From: CALMKX01 sp036274895
GTDB lineage: Bacteria > Acidobacteriota > Thermoanaerobaculia > Multivoradales > SZUA-115
Direction: 5' to 3'
Assembly (NCBI GenBank): GCA_036274895.1
Contig: DASUEU010000009.1
Span: 1 to 64,000 of the forward strand
DNA: 64,000 nucleotides
Positions within the stretch are counted from its first letter, which is position 1; every line of letters starts with the position of its first letter. The position numbers and the translations under genes were made by a program. Below are positions 42,111 to 51,834 of the stretch, piece by piece. The notes below the pieces were generated by a model. The model had not been told where the DNA came from. It saw only the letters and a list, made by a program, of their open reading frames with translations, and did no database searches.

Positions 42111-43355
42111 TCAGGGGTAGAGGGGAAAGCGGTCGCAAAGGGCGCGTACGTCGCCGTGGATCCGCTCGAGTGTCGCCTCGCCTTGGGCGCTGGCGAGGGC
42201 GCTCGCGATCAGGTCGCCCACGGTGTCCATCTCCGCCTCCTTCATCCCCCGGGTGGTCACCGCCGGCGTGCCGATGCGGATTCCCGAGGCCACCAGGGGC
42301 GGGTTGGGATCGAAGGGGATGGTGTTCTTGTTGGTGGTGATGCCGGCCAGCTCGAGCGCCTTTTCGGCGACCTTGCCGGTCAGGCCCACGCTGCGTACGT
42401 CCAGCAGGAAGACGTGATTGTCCGTGCCACCCGAGACGATGCGCAGCCCCTTGCCCGCCAGCCTCTCCGAGAGGCGCCGGGCGTTGACCTGGATCTGCCG
42501 CTGGTAGGCGGCGAAGTCCGGCGATAGAGCCTCTTTGAAGGCCACCGCCTTGCCCGCGATCACGTGCATCAGCGGGCCACCCTGAAGGCCCGGGAACACC
42601 GCGCGGTCGATGTCCTTGGCGAACTCCTCCTGGCACAGGATCAGCCCCGCTCGTGGCCCGCGCAGGGTCTTGTGCGTGGTGCTGGTGACGAAGTGGGCGT
42701 GGGGCACCGGCGAGGGGTGGAGGCCCGCGGCGACCAGGCCGGCGATGTGGGCGATGTCGGCCAGCAGGTAGGCTCCGACCTCGTCGGCGATGGCGCGGAA
42801 GCGGGCGAAGTCGATCACCCGGCTATAGGCCGAGGCACCGCAGACGATGATCCTCGGCCGGTGTTCCCGGGCGATGCGGGCGACCTCGTCGTAGTCGAGG
42901 CGCTCGGTCTCCCGGTCGACGCCATAGGCCACGACCTGGAAGTCACGGCCGGAGTAGGAGAGGCGATGGCCGTGGGAGAGGTGGCCGCCGCAGGCTAGAT
43001 CCAAGCCCATCAAGGTGTCTCCGGGCCGCAGCATGGCGAAGTACACGGCCATGTTGGCCGAGGTGCCGCTGTGGGGCTGGACGTTGGCGTGCTCGGCGCC
43101 GAAGAGGGCCTTCGCTCGCTCGATTGCCAGGCGCTCCACCACGTCGACGTGCTCGCAGCCGCCGTAGTAGCGCTTGCCGGGGTAGCCCTCGGCGTACTTG
43201 TTGGTCATCACGCAGCCCACCGCCTCGAGCACGGCGCGACTGACGAAGTTCTCCGAGGCGATCAGCTCGAGGCCCCGGTTCTGCCGCGCCGTCTCGTTGT
43301 CGATGGCCTGGGCGACCTCGGGGTCGACGGTGGCGAGCGGGCTCAGACGGTCCAT
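42111..43355 (-). CDS. glyA: Serine hydroxymethyltransferase
   Basis: A 414-residue PLP enzyme that interconverts serine and glycine with tetrahydrofolate, the main source of one-carbon units. The PLP lysine is Lys229 in VTSTTHKTLRGPRAG. Further hallmarks are LELIASENFVS, NKYAEGYPGKRYYGGCE, LADIAHIAGLVAAG and RIGTPAVTTRGM. The ATG at 43355 gives the normal N-terminus; the frame stays open far upstream, but that region overlaps rpiB in another frame. It lies between rpiB and the dehydratase in a leftward operon. Confidence 0.98.
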   Translation of the reverse strand: MDRLSPLATVDPEVAQAIDNETARQNRGLELIASENFVSRAVLEAVGCVMTNKYAEGYPGKRYYGGCEHVDVVERLAIERAKALFGAEHANVQPHSGTSANMAVYFAMLRPGDTLMGLDLACGGHLSHGHRLSYSGRDFQVVAYGVDRETERLDYDEVARIAREHRPRIIVCGASAYSRVIDFARFRAIADEVGAYLLADIAHIAGLVAAGLHPSPVPHAHFVTSTTHKTLRGPRAGLILCQEEFAKDIDRAVFPGLQGGPLMHVIAGKAVAFKEALSPDFAAYQRQIQVNARRLSERLAGKGLRIVSGGTDNHVFLLDVRSVGLTGKVAEKALELAGITTNKNTIPFDPNPPLVASGIRIGTPAVTTRGMKEAEMDTVGDLIASALASAQGEATLERIHGDVRALCDRFPLYP

Positions 43356-43410
43356 GGCGATGGATCTCCTCGGCAGGAGCCTGCCGCCGGCGACGCGGTC
43401 GGAGCGCGCG

Positions 43411-43860
43411 TCAGGTTGGGGTGGAGGACTCGAGAGCCGTGATCTTAGCGAGCCGGCGCTCGTGGCGTCCACCGTCGAAGGAGGTGGACAGGAACGCGGC
43501 GGCCACGTCCTCCGCCACGGCCGAACCCAGCAGCCTCTCGCCAAGCGCCAGCACGTTGGCGTTGTTGTGGGCCCGGGCGAGGCGGGCGGAGGTGACGTCG
43601 AAGCAAGCAGCGGCGCGGATGCCCGGGACCTTGTTGGCGGCGATCGCCATGCCGGTGCCCGAGCCACAGACCAGGATGCCGGCCTCGAAGCGGCCCTCGG
43701 CCACCGCGTGAGCGACCACGGCGGCCAGGTCCGGGTAATCGACCGATTCGAGAGAGTGAGCGCCGAAGTCCTGGATGGTGTGGCCCGCCTCGGCGAGGAA
43801 GGAGCGCAGGTGCTCCTTCAGGTGGAATCCGGCGTGATCGGCGCCGAGGGCTACCTTCAC
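43411..43860 (-). CDS. rpiB: Ribose-5-phosphate isomerase B
   Basis: A 149-residue isomerase of the RpiB/LacAB family that interconverts ribose 5-phosphate and ribulose 5-phosphate. Hallmarks are ALGADHAGFHLKEHL, YPDLAAVVAHAV, the catalytic Cys65 in LVCGSGTGMAIAANKVPGIR, and ARAHNNANVLALG. Together with rpe elsewhere in the window it covers the non-oxidative pentose branch. Its ATG overlaps the stop of the upstream basic-protein gene (ATGA). Confidence 0.97.
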   Translation of the reverse strand: MKVALGADHAGFHLKEHLRSFLAEAGHTIQDFGAHSLESVDYPDLAAVVAHAVAEGRFEAGILVCGSGTGMAIAANKVPGIRAAACFDVTSARLARAHNNANVLALGERLLGSAVAEDVAAAFLSTSFDGGRHERRLAKITALESSTPT

Positions 43861-44132
43861 GACGCCTCGGGCTCGGCAGCCGGCGCGACGTCGGCCTCGG
43901 CCTTCTTGGGTGCGGCCTTCTTCGCGGCGGGCTTCTTGGCCTCCGCGGCCGGAGCCGCGCCTTCTTCCTTGGCCGAGGCCGCCTTCTTGGCGGGGGCGGG
44001 CTTGGTGGCGGGGCGCTTGGAGGCGCTCGCCGAGGAGGCCTTCAGTGCCTCGTTCGCTTCACGACGGCGGTCCCGTAGGCGCTTGGCCCGGCGGTGACGC
44101 CGGCGGTTCAACTCGCGGTCCTTCTCTCTCAT
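43857..44132 (-). CDS. Small basic Lys/Ala-rich protein
   Basis: A 91-residue protein. The first 30 residues are extremely basic and helical (MREKDRELNRRRHRRAKRLR), reminiscent of ribosomal bS21-type or DUF6800-like N-termini. The rest is a low-complexity Lys/Ala/Pro tail with KKPAAKKAAPKKAE-type repeats, as in histone-H1-like bacterial proteins. It could bind RNA, DNA or the ribosome; I cannot tell which. Its stop overlaps the rpiB start by four bases, so it is co-translated with a metabolic operon. The ATG at 44132 is the first plausible start; longer frames lack the basic pattern. Confidence 0.65.
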   Translation of the reverse strand: MREKDRELNRRRHRRAKRLRDRRREANEALKASSASASKRPATKPAPAKKAASAKEEGAAPAAEAKKPAAKKAAPKKAEADVAPAAEPEAS

Positions 44133-44280
44133 GCTGTCTCCTCGGAACGCATGCGACGGCGCCACCTGCCGGCAGGGCCGCCCAGTATGGGGCAAGACCA
44201 AAGGGCAGCTTGCCGTAGCGGGAGGTGGGCTGTCAAGGTCCTTGGCCGAGGGGATGCGGGCTCAAAGCCGCCCCGGCCTC

Positions 44281-44787
44281 TCACGCCAAGCTCGCAGCGA
44301 GCTTCTCGTCCGCGGCCTTGCCCTTCTCGACCAGCTCGGCCTTGTGGGCGCGGAACTTGGCGGCCAGGCCGGGGTCGGCGGTGGCGAGGATCTGGACGGC
44401 GAGCAGGGCGGCGTTGGCCGCCCGGTTGATGCCCACGGTGGCCACCGGCACGCCGGTGGGCATCTGGACGATCGAGAGCAGGGAGTCCAGACCGCTGAGC
44501 TCCTTGGTCTGGACCGGCACGCCCACCACCGGCAGCGGCGTCATCGCCGCCGCCACTCCGGGCAGGTGGGCGGCGCCGCCGGCCCCGGCGATGATCACCC
44601 CGAGACCTCGCTCGGCGGCCGTCTTGGCGTACTCCGCCACGTCGTCCGGGCGGCGGTGGGCCGAGATCACCCGTACTTCGGCCGGCACGCCGAAGCGCCG
44701 CAGAGTGCCCCAAGCTTCCTCCATCACCGGCCAGTCGGAGTCACTGCCCATCAAGATCCCCACCCGGGGACTCGTCGAGTCGCTCAT
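44281..44787 (-). CDS. purE: N5-carboxyaminoimidazole ribonucleotide mutase
   Basis: A 168-residue enzyme of purine synthesis that moves the carboxylate of N5-CAIR to give CAIR. The class I PurE hallmarks are intact: VGILMGSDSDWPVMEEAW, the catalytic His in ISAHRRPDD, and AGAGGAAHLPGVAAAMTPLP. The second of two adjacent ATGs (44787) is chosen because GGAGG then lies four bases upstream. purK is not in the window. It lies just after the carboxylase gene; 148 bases separate it from the next gene (44133-44280), which hold a TTGACA (44236-44231) without a clear -10. Confidence 0.96.
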   Translation of the reverse strand: MSDSTSPRVGILMGSDSDWPVMEEAWGTLRRFGVPAEVRVISAHRRPDDVAEYAKTAAERGLGVIIAGAGGAAHLPGVAAAMTPLPVVGVPVQTKELSGLDSLLSIVQMPTGVPVATVGINRAANAALLAVQILATADPGLAAKFRAHKAELVEKGKAADEKLAASLA

Positions 44788-44798
44788 CATGCCTCCTG

Positions 44799-46391
<1,593 letters not shown>

Positions 46392-46441
46392 GGTCGCGCC
46401 GGCTTCTCTATCACACCGGAACCCTGTGCGAGAATCCCGGG

Positions 46442-47755
46442 GTGTCTTTCGCCGGCCTCGATACCGCCGCGGTTGCCCGCTCCCTCTCGGCCCTCCTCGA
46501 AGAGCCGGAGGACTGGGTGGATGCCTATTTCGAGCGCATCGAGGAAGCTGCCTGGCACGGCCCGGAGGGCCCCCCGCCGGGCCGCGTGAGGCGGGAGCAG
46601 GGCTTGGCCGTGCGCCTGGTCCGGGGGCGGCGAACCTACCTCGCCTCGCGCGACGAGATCGACGGGGCGAGCTTCGCCCGGGCCCTACGCCAAGTCGCCC
46701 GCGCCTGGTCGGCCAGCCCGGGCGCTGAGCCGCGGCTCGCCATGCCGGGCTGGGACGAGCCGGCTCCCCTGGCCGAGCTCGGCGGCTTCGCCGAGGCGGT
46801 CGAGACGGCCATCGCTCGCCGGCGGGTGGCCTTTCCTCTGCGCCTGGCTGTGCGCAGCCATCGCCGGGAGATCCAGGTCGTGGGGCCCCGCCTGGTGCCG
46901 GCGCCCGAGGGCGAGCGTTTCTTCTCGCTCGAGGCCGAGATGCCCTGGGGCCGCTGGGGCACCCTGCTGCCGACCCTCGACACCGCCGCGGCCGAGCGGG
47001 TCGCTGGTGCTCTGGTGGCACGGTTCCGCGCCCGCCAGGCCCTGCCGCCCCGCCCCGGGCGCGAGCAGGTGGTGCTCTTCCCGGCGGCGGCAGCCGTACT
47101 GCTCCACGAGGCCATTGCCCACGCCCTCGAAGCGGACGTGCTCGGGGCGAGCGGCAACCCCGGCCGGGCCTTGGGCGTCAAGCTCGGGCCGAGCGACCTC
47201 TCGGTGCTCGACGACCCCGGCTCGGCCCCCGGGGAGACCCGCAGGACCACGGACGACGAGGGCCTCGCCGTCTGCCGCCGCTGGTTGCTGCGCGCCGGCG
47301 CCGTCGAGCAGCCGCTGGCGGACATGGCCTGGGCTCGCGCCTCCGCCGACCTGGTGCCGGGGGCCGGTCGCCGCGGCCGCCGGGACTTGCCCCCCGGCCC
47401 CCGCTCCACCCACCTGGAAGTGCTCACCGGCTCGCGGGCCGAGAGCGAGCTGCTGGCCGGCGCCGAGGGGGGCCTGGCGGTGCCCGAGGCGGACTGGGGA
47501 CGCCTCGACCCGGGCACCGGCCGCTTCGAGCTCTCGGTGCCTTATGCCCGGCGCATCCGCGGCGGCGAGCCTTCGGAGGCGGTGGGTCGGTTCCGGCTCT
47601 CGAGCACGGTCGCGGACCTGCTCGGCGCCATCTACGGGGTGGGCAACCGTTCCGAGCCGGCCGGAGCCGGCTGGTGCGCCAAGGGCGGCCAGCGCCTGGC
47701 GGTGTGGGCGACCACCCCGGCCCTCGCCCTGGGTGCCGTCGAGATCCGCCCATGA
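46442..47755 (+). CDS. tldD: TldD-family zinc metalloprotease
   Basis: A 437-residue homologue of TldD, the active subunit of the TldD/TldE protease that degrades unfolded peptides in E. coli and matures microcin B17 and other RiPP-type peptides. The zinc motif HEAIAH (222-227) is present in VLLHEAIAHALEAD, as in known TldD proteins, and Cys412 (GWCAKGGQR) matches the third ligand position. It is shorter and more diverged than E. coli TldD (481 residues) and very Ala/Arg-rich. It uses a GTG start; its stop overlaps the tldE ATG. It is divergent from pccB, with 50 bases between. Confidence 0.9.
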   Translation: MSFAGLDTAAVARSLSALLEEPEDWVDAYFERIEEAAWHGPEGPPPGRVRREQGLAVRLVRGRRTYLASRDEIDGASFARALRQVARAWSASPGAEPRLAMPGWDEPAPLAELGGFAEAVETAIARRRVAFPLRLAVRSHRREIQVVGPRLVPAPEGERFFSLEAEMPWGRWGTLLPTLDTAAAERVAGALVARFRARQALPPRPGREQVVLFPAAAAVLLHEAIAHALEADVLGASGNPGRALGVKLGPSDLSVLDDPGSAPGETRRTTDDEGLAVCRRWLLRAGAVEQPLADMAWARASADLVPGAGRRGRRDLPPGPRSTHLEVLTGSRAESELLAGAEGGLAVPEADWGRLDPGTGRFELSVPYARRIRGGEPSEAVGRFRLSSTVADLLGAIYGVGNRSEPAGAGWCAKGGQRLAVWATTPALALGAVEIRP

Positions 47756-49041
47756 GCGGCCCCCCCTCGCCTTCCCCCCTCCTCGCGGCCCTGGCCCGAG
47801 GCGGCCTGCGAGCGGCCGAGGTCTACCTCAAGACCGGCCGCAGCCGCCACGTCGCCCTTGCCGACGCCTCCGAGCTGGTGACCGCCACGGAGGAGGCCGG
47901 ATGGGCCGTGCGCGCGGGTGACCGCGGCGGCTCCTTCTTCGCCTGCGGCACCGGCTCGCCCCCTGAGGCTGAGACCGAGTGGCCGCCTCTGGCCGGCGCC
48001 TCGCTCGACTTGCCCGCGGCCGAGAGTGGGGAACCCTGGCAAGAGCCGCGGGAGCTGGACGCACCCCTGCTCGCGGAGCGGGAGAGCCTGGCCCTGCTGG
48101 CGGCGATCGACCGTGAGCTCGCCGCCGAGCTGCCCGGAGCCCGGCTGGTGGCCGCGGACCTCGACGAGGGAGCGAGCGAGAGCCGGCTGGTCAACAGCCG
48201 GGGCATCGACGTCGCCTGGCGCCTTCGCCTCGCCGCCCTGCGTCTCGAGGCCCGGGGGCCCGGGGGCCGCACGCGGGTGCTCGGCGTGGCCGAGACGGAG
48301 GCCCGCCGCCTCTCCGCCCGGGGCCTCGCCCGCCAGTTGGCGGATTCCCTCTCCGTGGCCGAGTCCGGTCGCCCCCCGGCCGAGCGCCGAGGCGCCATGC
48401 TCCTGGCACCGCCGGTGGGGGCTCGCCTGCTCGAGGGTCTGCTCCCCCGCCTGGTGGGCGAACCGGCGGGCGGGGGGCTTCTGCCCTGGGCCGACCGCCA
48501 AGGGCGGCTCGGCAGTGAGGTCTGGACGGTCGTCGATGACGGCCGCTTGCCGGGCGGAGTCCTCGCCGCCGCCTGGGACGGGGTGGGAGCCCCCACCCGC
48601 CGCCGGGAGCTGGTCGCCGAGGGACAGCTCCCCCGGGCGGGGGCGGCCCGGCCCGGTCCCTCCCCTGCAGGCCACCGCCGCGCCAGCTGGCGAGACCCGC
48701 CCCGGCCCGGGGCGAGCCACCTCTTTCTTGGGCGCGAGAGCCGACTCTCCCCGGCCTGCCTCATCGCCCGCGTGGAGCGCGGCTTCTACTGGATCGAGGC
48801 TGCGGGCGCGGCGCGCTTCGACTTCGAGGGCGACCGCTTCAGCCTGCCGGTGCTCGGCTTCGCCCTCGAGGGCGGGAGAGCGCGCTCTCCCCTCTCAGGG
48901 GTGGCGATCAGCGGTACGATCGCGGCCCTCTTCGCCGGCCTCGTGGCGGTTGCCCGGGACCTGCGCTTCTTTCCCGCAGACGGCATGATCGGCTCGCCGA
49001 CCCTGCTCATCGAGGGCCTCGAGATCGTCGAGGCCACGTAA
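47752..49041 (+). CDS. pmbA: TldE/PmbA-family partner protein
   Basis: A 429-residue protein of the PmbA/TldD family lacking the HExxxH zinc motif, as expected for the non-catalytic TldE subunit. Recognisable parts are SRLVNSRGIDVAWRLRLAAL in the N-terminal domain and the C-terminal beta region with IARVERGFYWIEAAG, PVLGFALEGGRARSPLSGVA and FFPADGMIGSPTLLIEGLEI. The GSPTLLIEGLEI ending is a PmbA-like close. The ATG overlaps the TldD stop (ATGA), so the pair is coupled stoichiometrically. No RiPP precursor or tailoring gene is nearby. Confidence 0.86.
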   Translation: MSGPPSPSPLLAALARGGLRAAEVYLKTGRSRHVALADASELVTATEEAGWAVRAGDRGGSFFACGTGSPPEAETEWPPLAGASLDLPAAESGEPWQEPRELDAPLLAERESLALLAAIDRELAAELPGARLVAADLDEGASESRLVNSRGIDVAWRLRLAALRLEARGPGGRTRVLGVAETEARRLSARGLARQLADSLSVAESGRPPAERRGAMLLAPPVGARLLEGLLPRLVGEPAGGGLLPWADRQGRLGSEVWTVVDDGRLPGGVLAAAWDGVGAPTRRRELVAEGQLPRAGAARPGPSPAGHRRASWRDPPRPGASHLFLGRESRLSPACLIARVERGFYWIEAAGAARFDFEGDRFSLPVLGFALEGGRARSPLSGVAISGTIAALFAGLVAVARDLRFFPADGMIGSPTLLIEGLEIVEAT

Positions 49042-49053
49042 AGGAGTCATCCC

Positions 49054-50124
49054 ATGGAGCTCGGCATCGTCGGCTTCCCCAAGTCGGGGAAGACCACGCT
49101 GTTCAACACCCTGACGTCGTCCCATCAGGAGACGGACAAGTTCGCCGCCTCGCGCAAGACCAACGTCGGCGTGGCTCCGGTGCCTGACCGTCGCCTCGAG
49201 CAGCTGCGGGATCTCTTCTCGCCCAAGCGCTACGTGCCGGCGACCGTCACCTACGTCGACGTGCCCGGGGTGAAGAAGGGCGAAGGCCGCGAGGGGCTCG
49301 ACCTCGCCGAGCTCAAGAACGTCGACGCCCTGGTTCACGTGGTGCGGGGCTTCGAGGACGCCGAGATCCTCCACCCGGAGGGCTCGGTGGACCCGGCCCG
49401 CGACGTGGGCACCTTCGACCTCGAGCTGATCTTCGCCGACCACAGTTTGGTCGAGCGGCGCATCGAGAAGCTGGAGAAGTCGGTGAAGCGGGGCCTGACT
49501 CCCGACGAGAAGAAGGAGCAGGCCCTGCTGGTGGAAGTCATCCTGCCGGCCCTCGAGTCCGAGAAGCCGCTGCGCGCCGTCGAGCTCGACGCCGAGGACG
49601 AACGCCGCCTGCGCGGCTTCCAGTTGCTCTCGGCCAAGCCCATGCTGGTGGTGGTCAACGTCGACGAGGCATCCCTTTCCCGGGCCGACGAGATCGCCGC
49701 TTCCCTCCCCACCAGCGCGGGCACGGTGGCGATGGTGATCTCGGCACCCATCGAGGAGGAGATCTCCCGCCTGCCCCGCGAGGAGCAGGTGGACTTCCTG
49801 GCCGAGCTGGGCCTGACCGAGCCGAGCCTCGACCGCCTGGTGCAGGCGAGCTACAGCCTCCTGGGCCTGATCTCCTTCTTCACCGTCGGGGAGGATGAGG
49901 TGCGGGCCTGGACCATCCGCCGCAGCACCCCCGCCAGGCAGGCCGCCGGAGTCATCCACTCGGACCTCGAGAAAGGCTTCATCCGCGCCGAGGTGGTCGG
50001 CTGGGAGGACCTGCTACGCCTCAAGACCCTCGCCGCCTGCCGCGACAAGGCCCTGCTGCGCCTGGAAGGCAAGGAGTACGTGGTGCAGGACGGGGACGTC
50101 CTGCACGTGCGGTTCAACGTGTAG
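49054..50124 (+). CDS. ychF: YchF/Ola1-type ATPase
   Basis: A 356-residue P-loop ATPase of the Obg-related YchF family. It has Walker A GFPKSGKTT (7-15), switch II VDVPGVKKGEG and the base-specificity motif NVDE in VVVNVDE, instead of the GTP-specific NKxD, which makes it prefer ATP. The C-terminal TGS-like domain is present (LISFFTVGEDEVRAWTIRR onward, ending VQDGDVLHVRFNV). YchF binds ribosomes and is linked to stress and translation control. A clear AAAGGAG precedes the ATG, 13 bases after tldE. Confidence 0.95.
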   Translation: MELGIVGFPKSGKTTLFNTLTSSHQETDKFAASRKTNVGVAPVPDRRLEQLRDLFSPKRYVPATVTYVDVPGVKKGEGREGLDLAELKNVDALVHVVRGFEDAEILHPEGSVDPARDVGTFDLELIFADHSLVERRIEKLEKSVKRGLTPDEKKEQALLVEVILPALESEKPLRAVELDAEDERRLRGFQLLSAKPMLVVVNVDEASLSRADEIAASLPTSAGTVAMVISAPIEEEISRLPREEQVDFLAELGLTEPSLDRLVQASYSLLGLISFFTVGEDEVRAWTIRRSTPARQAAGVIHSDLEKGFIRAEVVGWEDLLRLKTLAACRDKALLRLEGKEYVVQDGDVLHVRFNV

Positions 50125-50135
50125 CCGGAGTCCCG

Positions 50136-51206
50136 CTACCCGTTCGGCGGCAGGGGTGGCGGAGTGTAGATGCGGTTCTGGGGCCAGGCGGTGCTGGCGG
50201 TGCCAGGGCGGTAGCCGGGCTGCTGGGGCTGCTTGGCGCCAGGGGTGCCGGGCTGAGTGACCGTGGGCTGGCCGGTAGCGGAAGGTGCCACGACCCGCGG
50301 CTGCCCCGGGGCCGTAGGGCGGGTGGGCTGCGCCCGGGGTGCCGAAGCGCCGGTGCCCGGCTGCTGCCAGGTGCGGCTGCCCCCGGTGGAGCGCACCCCG
50401 CCGCTGCGGTTGCCCGACGGCGCGCTGCCTGCCGAGGGGCGCACCTGTCCGGTCGGTCGGTCTGCGTCCAGGCTCTGCTCATCGAGGACCCGGGCCGTCG
50501 GCGGGGCGGGCTCGGTTGCCTTGCTGATCCGCGGCGCGGGCGTTGGGGGCGGCGTGACCACCGGCGCCGTCTCGTTGGCGCTCTCGGGCTGCTCAACCTC
50601 GGCGGTTGCGTTCGAAGGAAGCGGCGGCACGAGCAGAATGGCGATGCGGGCGGGGTCCTCGTAGGAGCTACCGGCCTGGGTCAGGGCCGCCCGGTCACTG
50701 TTGGCGAGCAGCAGGGCGCGGGTCGAGAGCTTGCTCTCGATGACCTGCGGGTTCACTTTGTCCGAGGCCAGCTCCGGCTTCAGGGCGAAGGCCCGCGCAT
50801 AGGCAGCCAGGGCTCCCTCGTCGTCGCCGCGAGACTCGTGAATGGCGCCGATCTGGTAGTGAGCCCAGGCGTGGCGGGGGTCGATCTCGACCACTCCCTC
50901 GAGCTCGCGCAAGGCGGCGCGGCTCTTGCCCTGCTGCTGGAGGAGCAGGGCGAGGTTGTAGCGTGGCACGGTCTTCAGCGGATCGGCGGCGATGGCGGCA
51001 CGGTAGGCGTCCTCGGCGAGCCTGAGCTGGCCGCTCATGCGCAGCAGATTGCCAAGATCGTTCTGGGCGGCGGAGTCGTTCGGGTGGCTGGCGACCAAGG
51101 CGCGTTGCTTCTCGATGGCGGTCTCGACGCTCTGGGGAGGCGTCGCCGCCGCGAGCAGGGCGATCGCCGCCAGGCAGGTGAGGGCGAACTGGCTGATTCG
51201 ATGCAC
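50136..51206 (-). CDS. Exported TPR protein with Pro/Gln-rich tail
   Basis: A 356-residue protein with a signal peptide (RISQFALTCLAAIALLAAAT). Three TPR repeats cover about residues 30-140: AAQNDLGNLLRMSGQLRLAE, VPRYNLALLLQQQGKSRAAL and AWAHYQIGAIHESRGDDEGA. Then comes a long low-complexity region of Pro, Thr, Ala and Gln ending in YTPPPLPPNG. The GTG at 51206 (GGAGAAA upstream) is chosen because it starts the signal peptide. TPR repeats of this kind scaffold envelope complexes such as pilus assembly, but no direct evidence connects it to one. It follows the MXAN_5187_C-type gene in the same direction. Confidence 0.8.
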   Translation of the reverse strand: MHRISQFALTCLAAIALLAAATPPQSVETAIEKQRALVASHPNDSAAQNDLGNLLRMSGQLRLAEDAYRAAIAADPLKTVPRYNLALLLQQQGKSRAALRELEGVVEIDPRHAWAHYQIGAIHESRGDDEGALAAYARAFALKPELASDKVNPQVIESKLSTRALLLANSDRAALTQAGSSYEDPARIAILLVPPLPSNATAEVEQPESANETAPVVTPPPTPAPRISKATEPAPPTARVLDEQSLDADRPTGQVRPSAGSAPSGNRSGGVRSTGGSRTWQQPGTGASAPRAQPTRPTAPGQPRVVAPSATGQPTVTQPGTPGAKQPQQPGYRPGTASTAWPQNRIYTPPPLPPNG

Positions 51207-51228
51207 GTCTTTCTCCGTTCTTTCCCGC

Positions 51229-51768
51229 TCAGGCGCGAACCGGCCGGGCCTTGAGCTTGGTCTGGCCGTCCTCCTGGACGAGCCGGAAGCAGACCTCCTG
51301 GCAGCCGGTCTTTTCCCGGATCGACTCCAGTTGACGGTCCAGATAGCGGCGGAAGCTCTCGATGTCATAGTTGAGATCGCCGGATTTCCGGTAGAGACCC
51401 TGGTAGAGCGCCTCCACGGCATCCTGCGCGGGCCGCGGGCCGAGCACGATGCCCTCCTCGGCGTCGAAGCGTGGCCGCTTGGGCGCCAGGTCGAAGACCG
51501 GGTGCGCACGCCCTTCCTCCTTCTCCTTGAGCCGGCGGTTGTTCAGCTCGGTCAAGGAGTTGAAGCGCGCCTCGAGCTGGCTCAAGCGGAAGCGATCGAG
51601 GGCCGAGAGCAGTGGCTGCTCGCGGACGTGCCGCAGCCGGCGCTGGAGACGGTCGCGCAGTTCCAGGGGGGGGGTCGGCTGGGCACCGTTGAAGAAGCGC
51701 TCGTACTCGATGCGCAGCTCCTCGATGGAACTCGCCAACCGGTCGACGTCGTTGCTTGGTCTGTTCAA
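51229..51768 (-). CDS. Probable MXAN_5187 C-terminal-domain-type protein
   Basis: A 179-residue soluble helical protein. The order of charged helices IEELRIEYERFFNGAQPTPP, LQRRLRHVREQPLLSALDRF, and RLSQLEARFNSLTELNNRRL with a basic KEKEEGRAHPVF matches my recollection of the MXAN_5187_C family found in myxobacteria and relatives. A second part (AVEALYQGLYRKSGDLNYDI onward) ends in FRLVQEDGQTKLKARPVRA. The family's function is unknown. A TTG start at 51768 lies about 20 bases after the expected transcription start of a TATAAT-type promoter. It is divergent from the NtrC-class regulator. Confidence 0.62.
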   Translation of the reverse strand: MNRPSNDVDRLASSIEELRIEYERFFNGAQPTPPLELRDRLQRRLRHVREQPLLSALDRFRLSQLEARFNSLTELNNRRLKEKEEGRAHPVFDLAPKRPRFDAEEGIVLGPRPAQDAVEALYQGLYRKSGDLNYDIESFRRYLDRQLESIREKTGCQEVCFRLVQEDGQTKLKARPVRA

Positions 51769-51793
51769 GGGCCTCGGCTCTTTTCCGCATAGG

Positions 51794-51799
51794 ATTATA
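51794..51799 (-). promoter_or_regulatory. -10 element of MXAN_5187_C-type gene
   Basis: A perfect TATAAT read leftwards (51799-51794). The expected start near 51787 leaves a leader of about 19 bases before the TTG at 51768. No good -35 hexamer lies at 17 bp. Confidence 0.5.
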
Positions 51800-51834
51800 C
51801 GGTCCGCCTTTCCGGAGCATCCAGGCTGCCTGCC

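Noticed and set aside
42356..43667. Extended glyA start reaching into rpiB
   Set aside because: The extra 104 residues are Arg/Ser/Pro-rich shadow of rpiB; the ATG at 43355 gives the normal SHMT N-terminus.
44231..44236. TTGACA (leftward) in the gap before the basic-protein gene as a full promoter
   Set aside because: No -10 hexamer lies at 16-18 bp, so only the -35 half is seen.
51365..51820. Alternative ATG-started reading frame covering the MXAN_5187_C-type gene
   Set aside because: Its product is Arg/Pro/Ala-rich shadow sequence without helical pattern, whereas the TTG-started frame gives a coherent helical protein.
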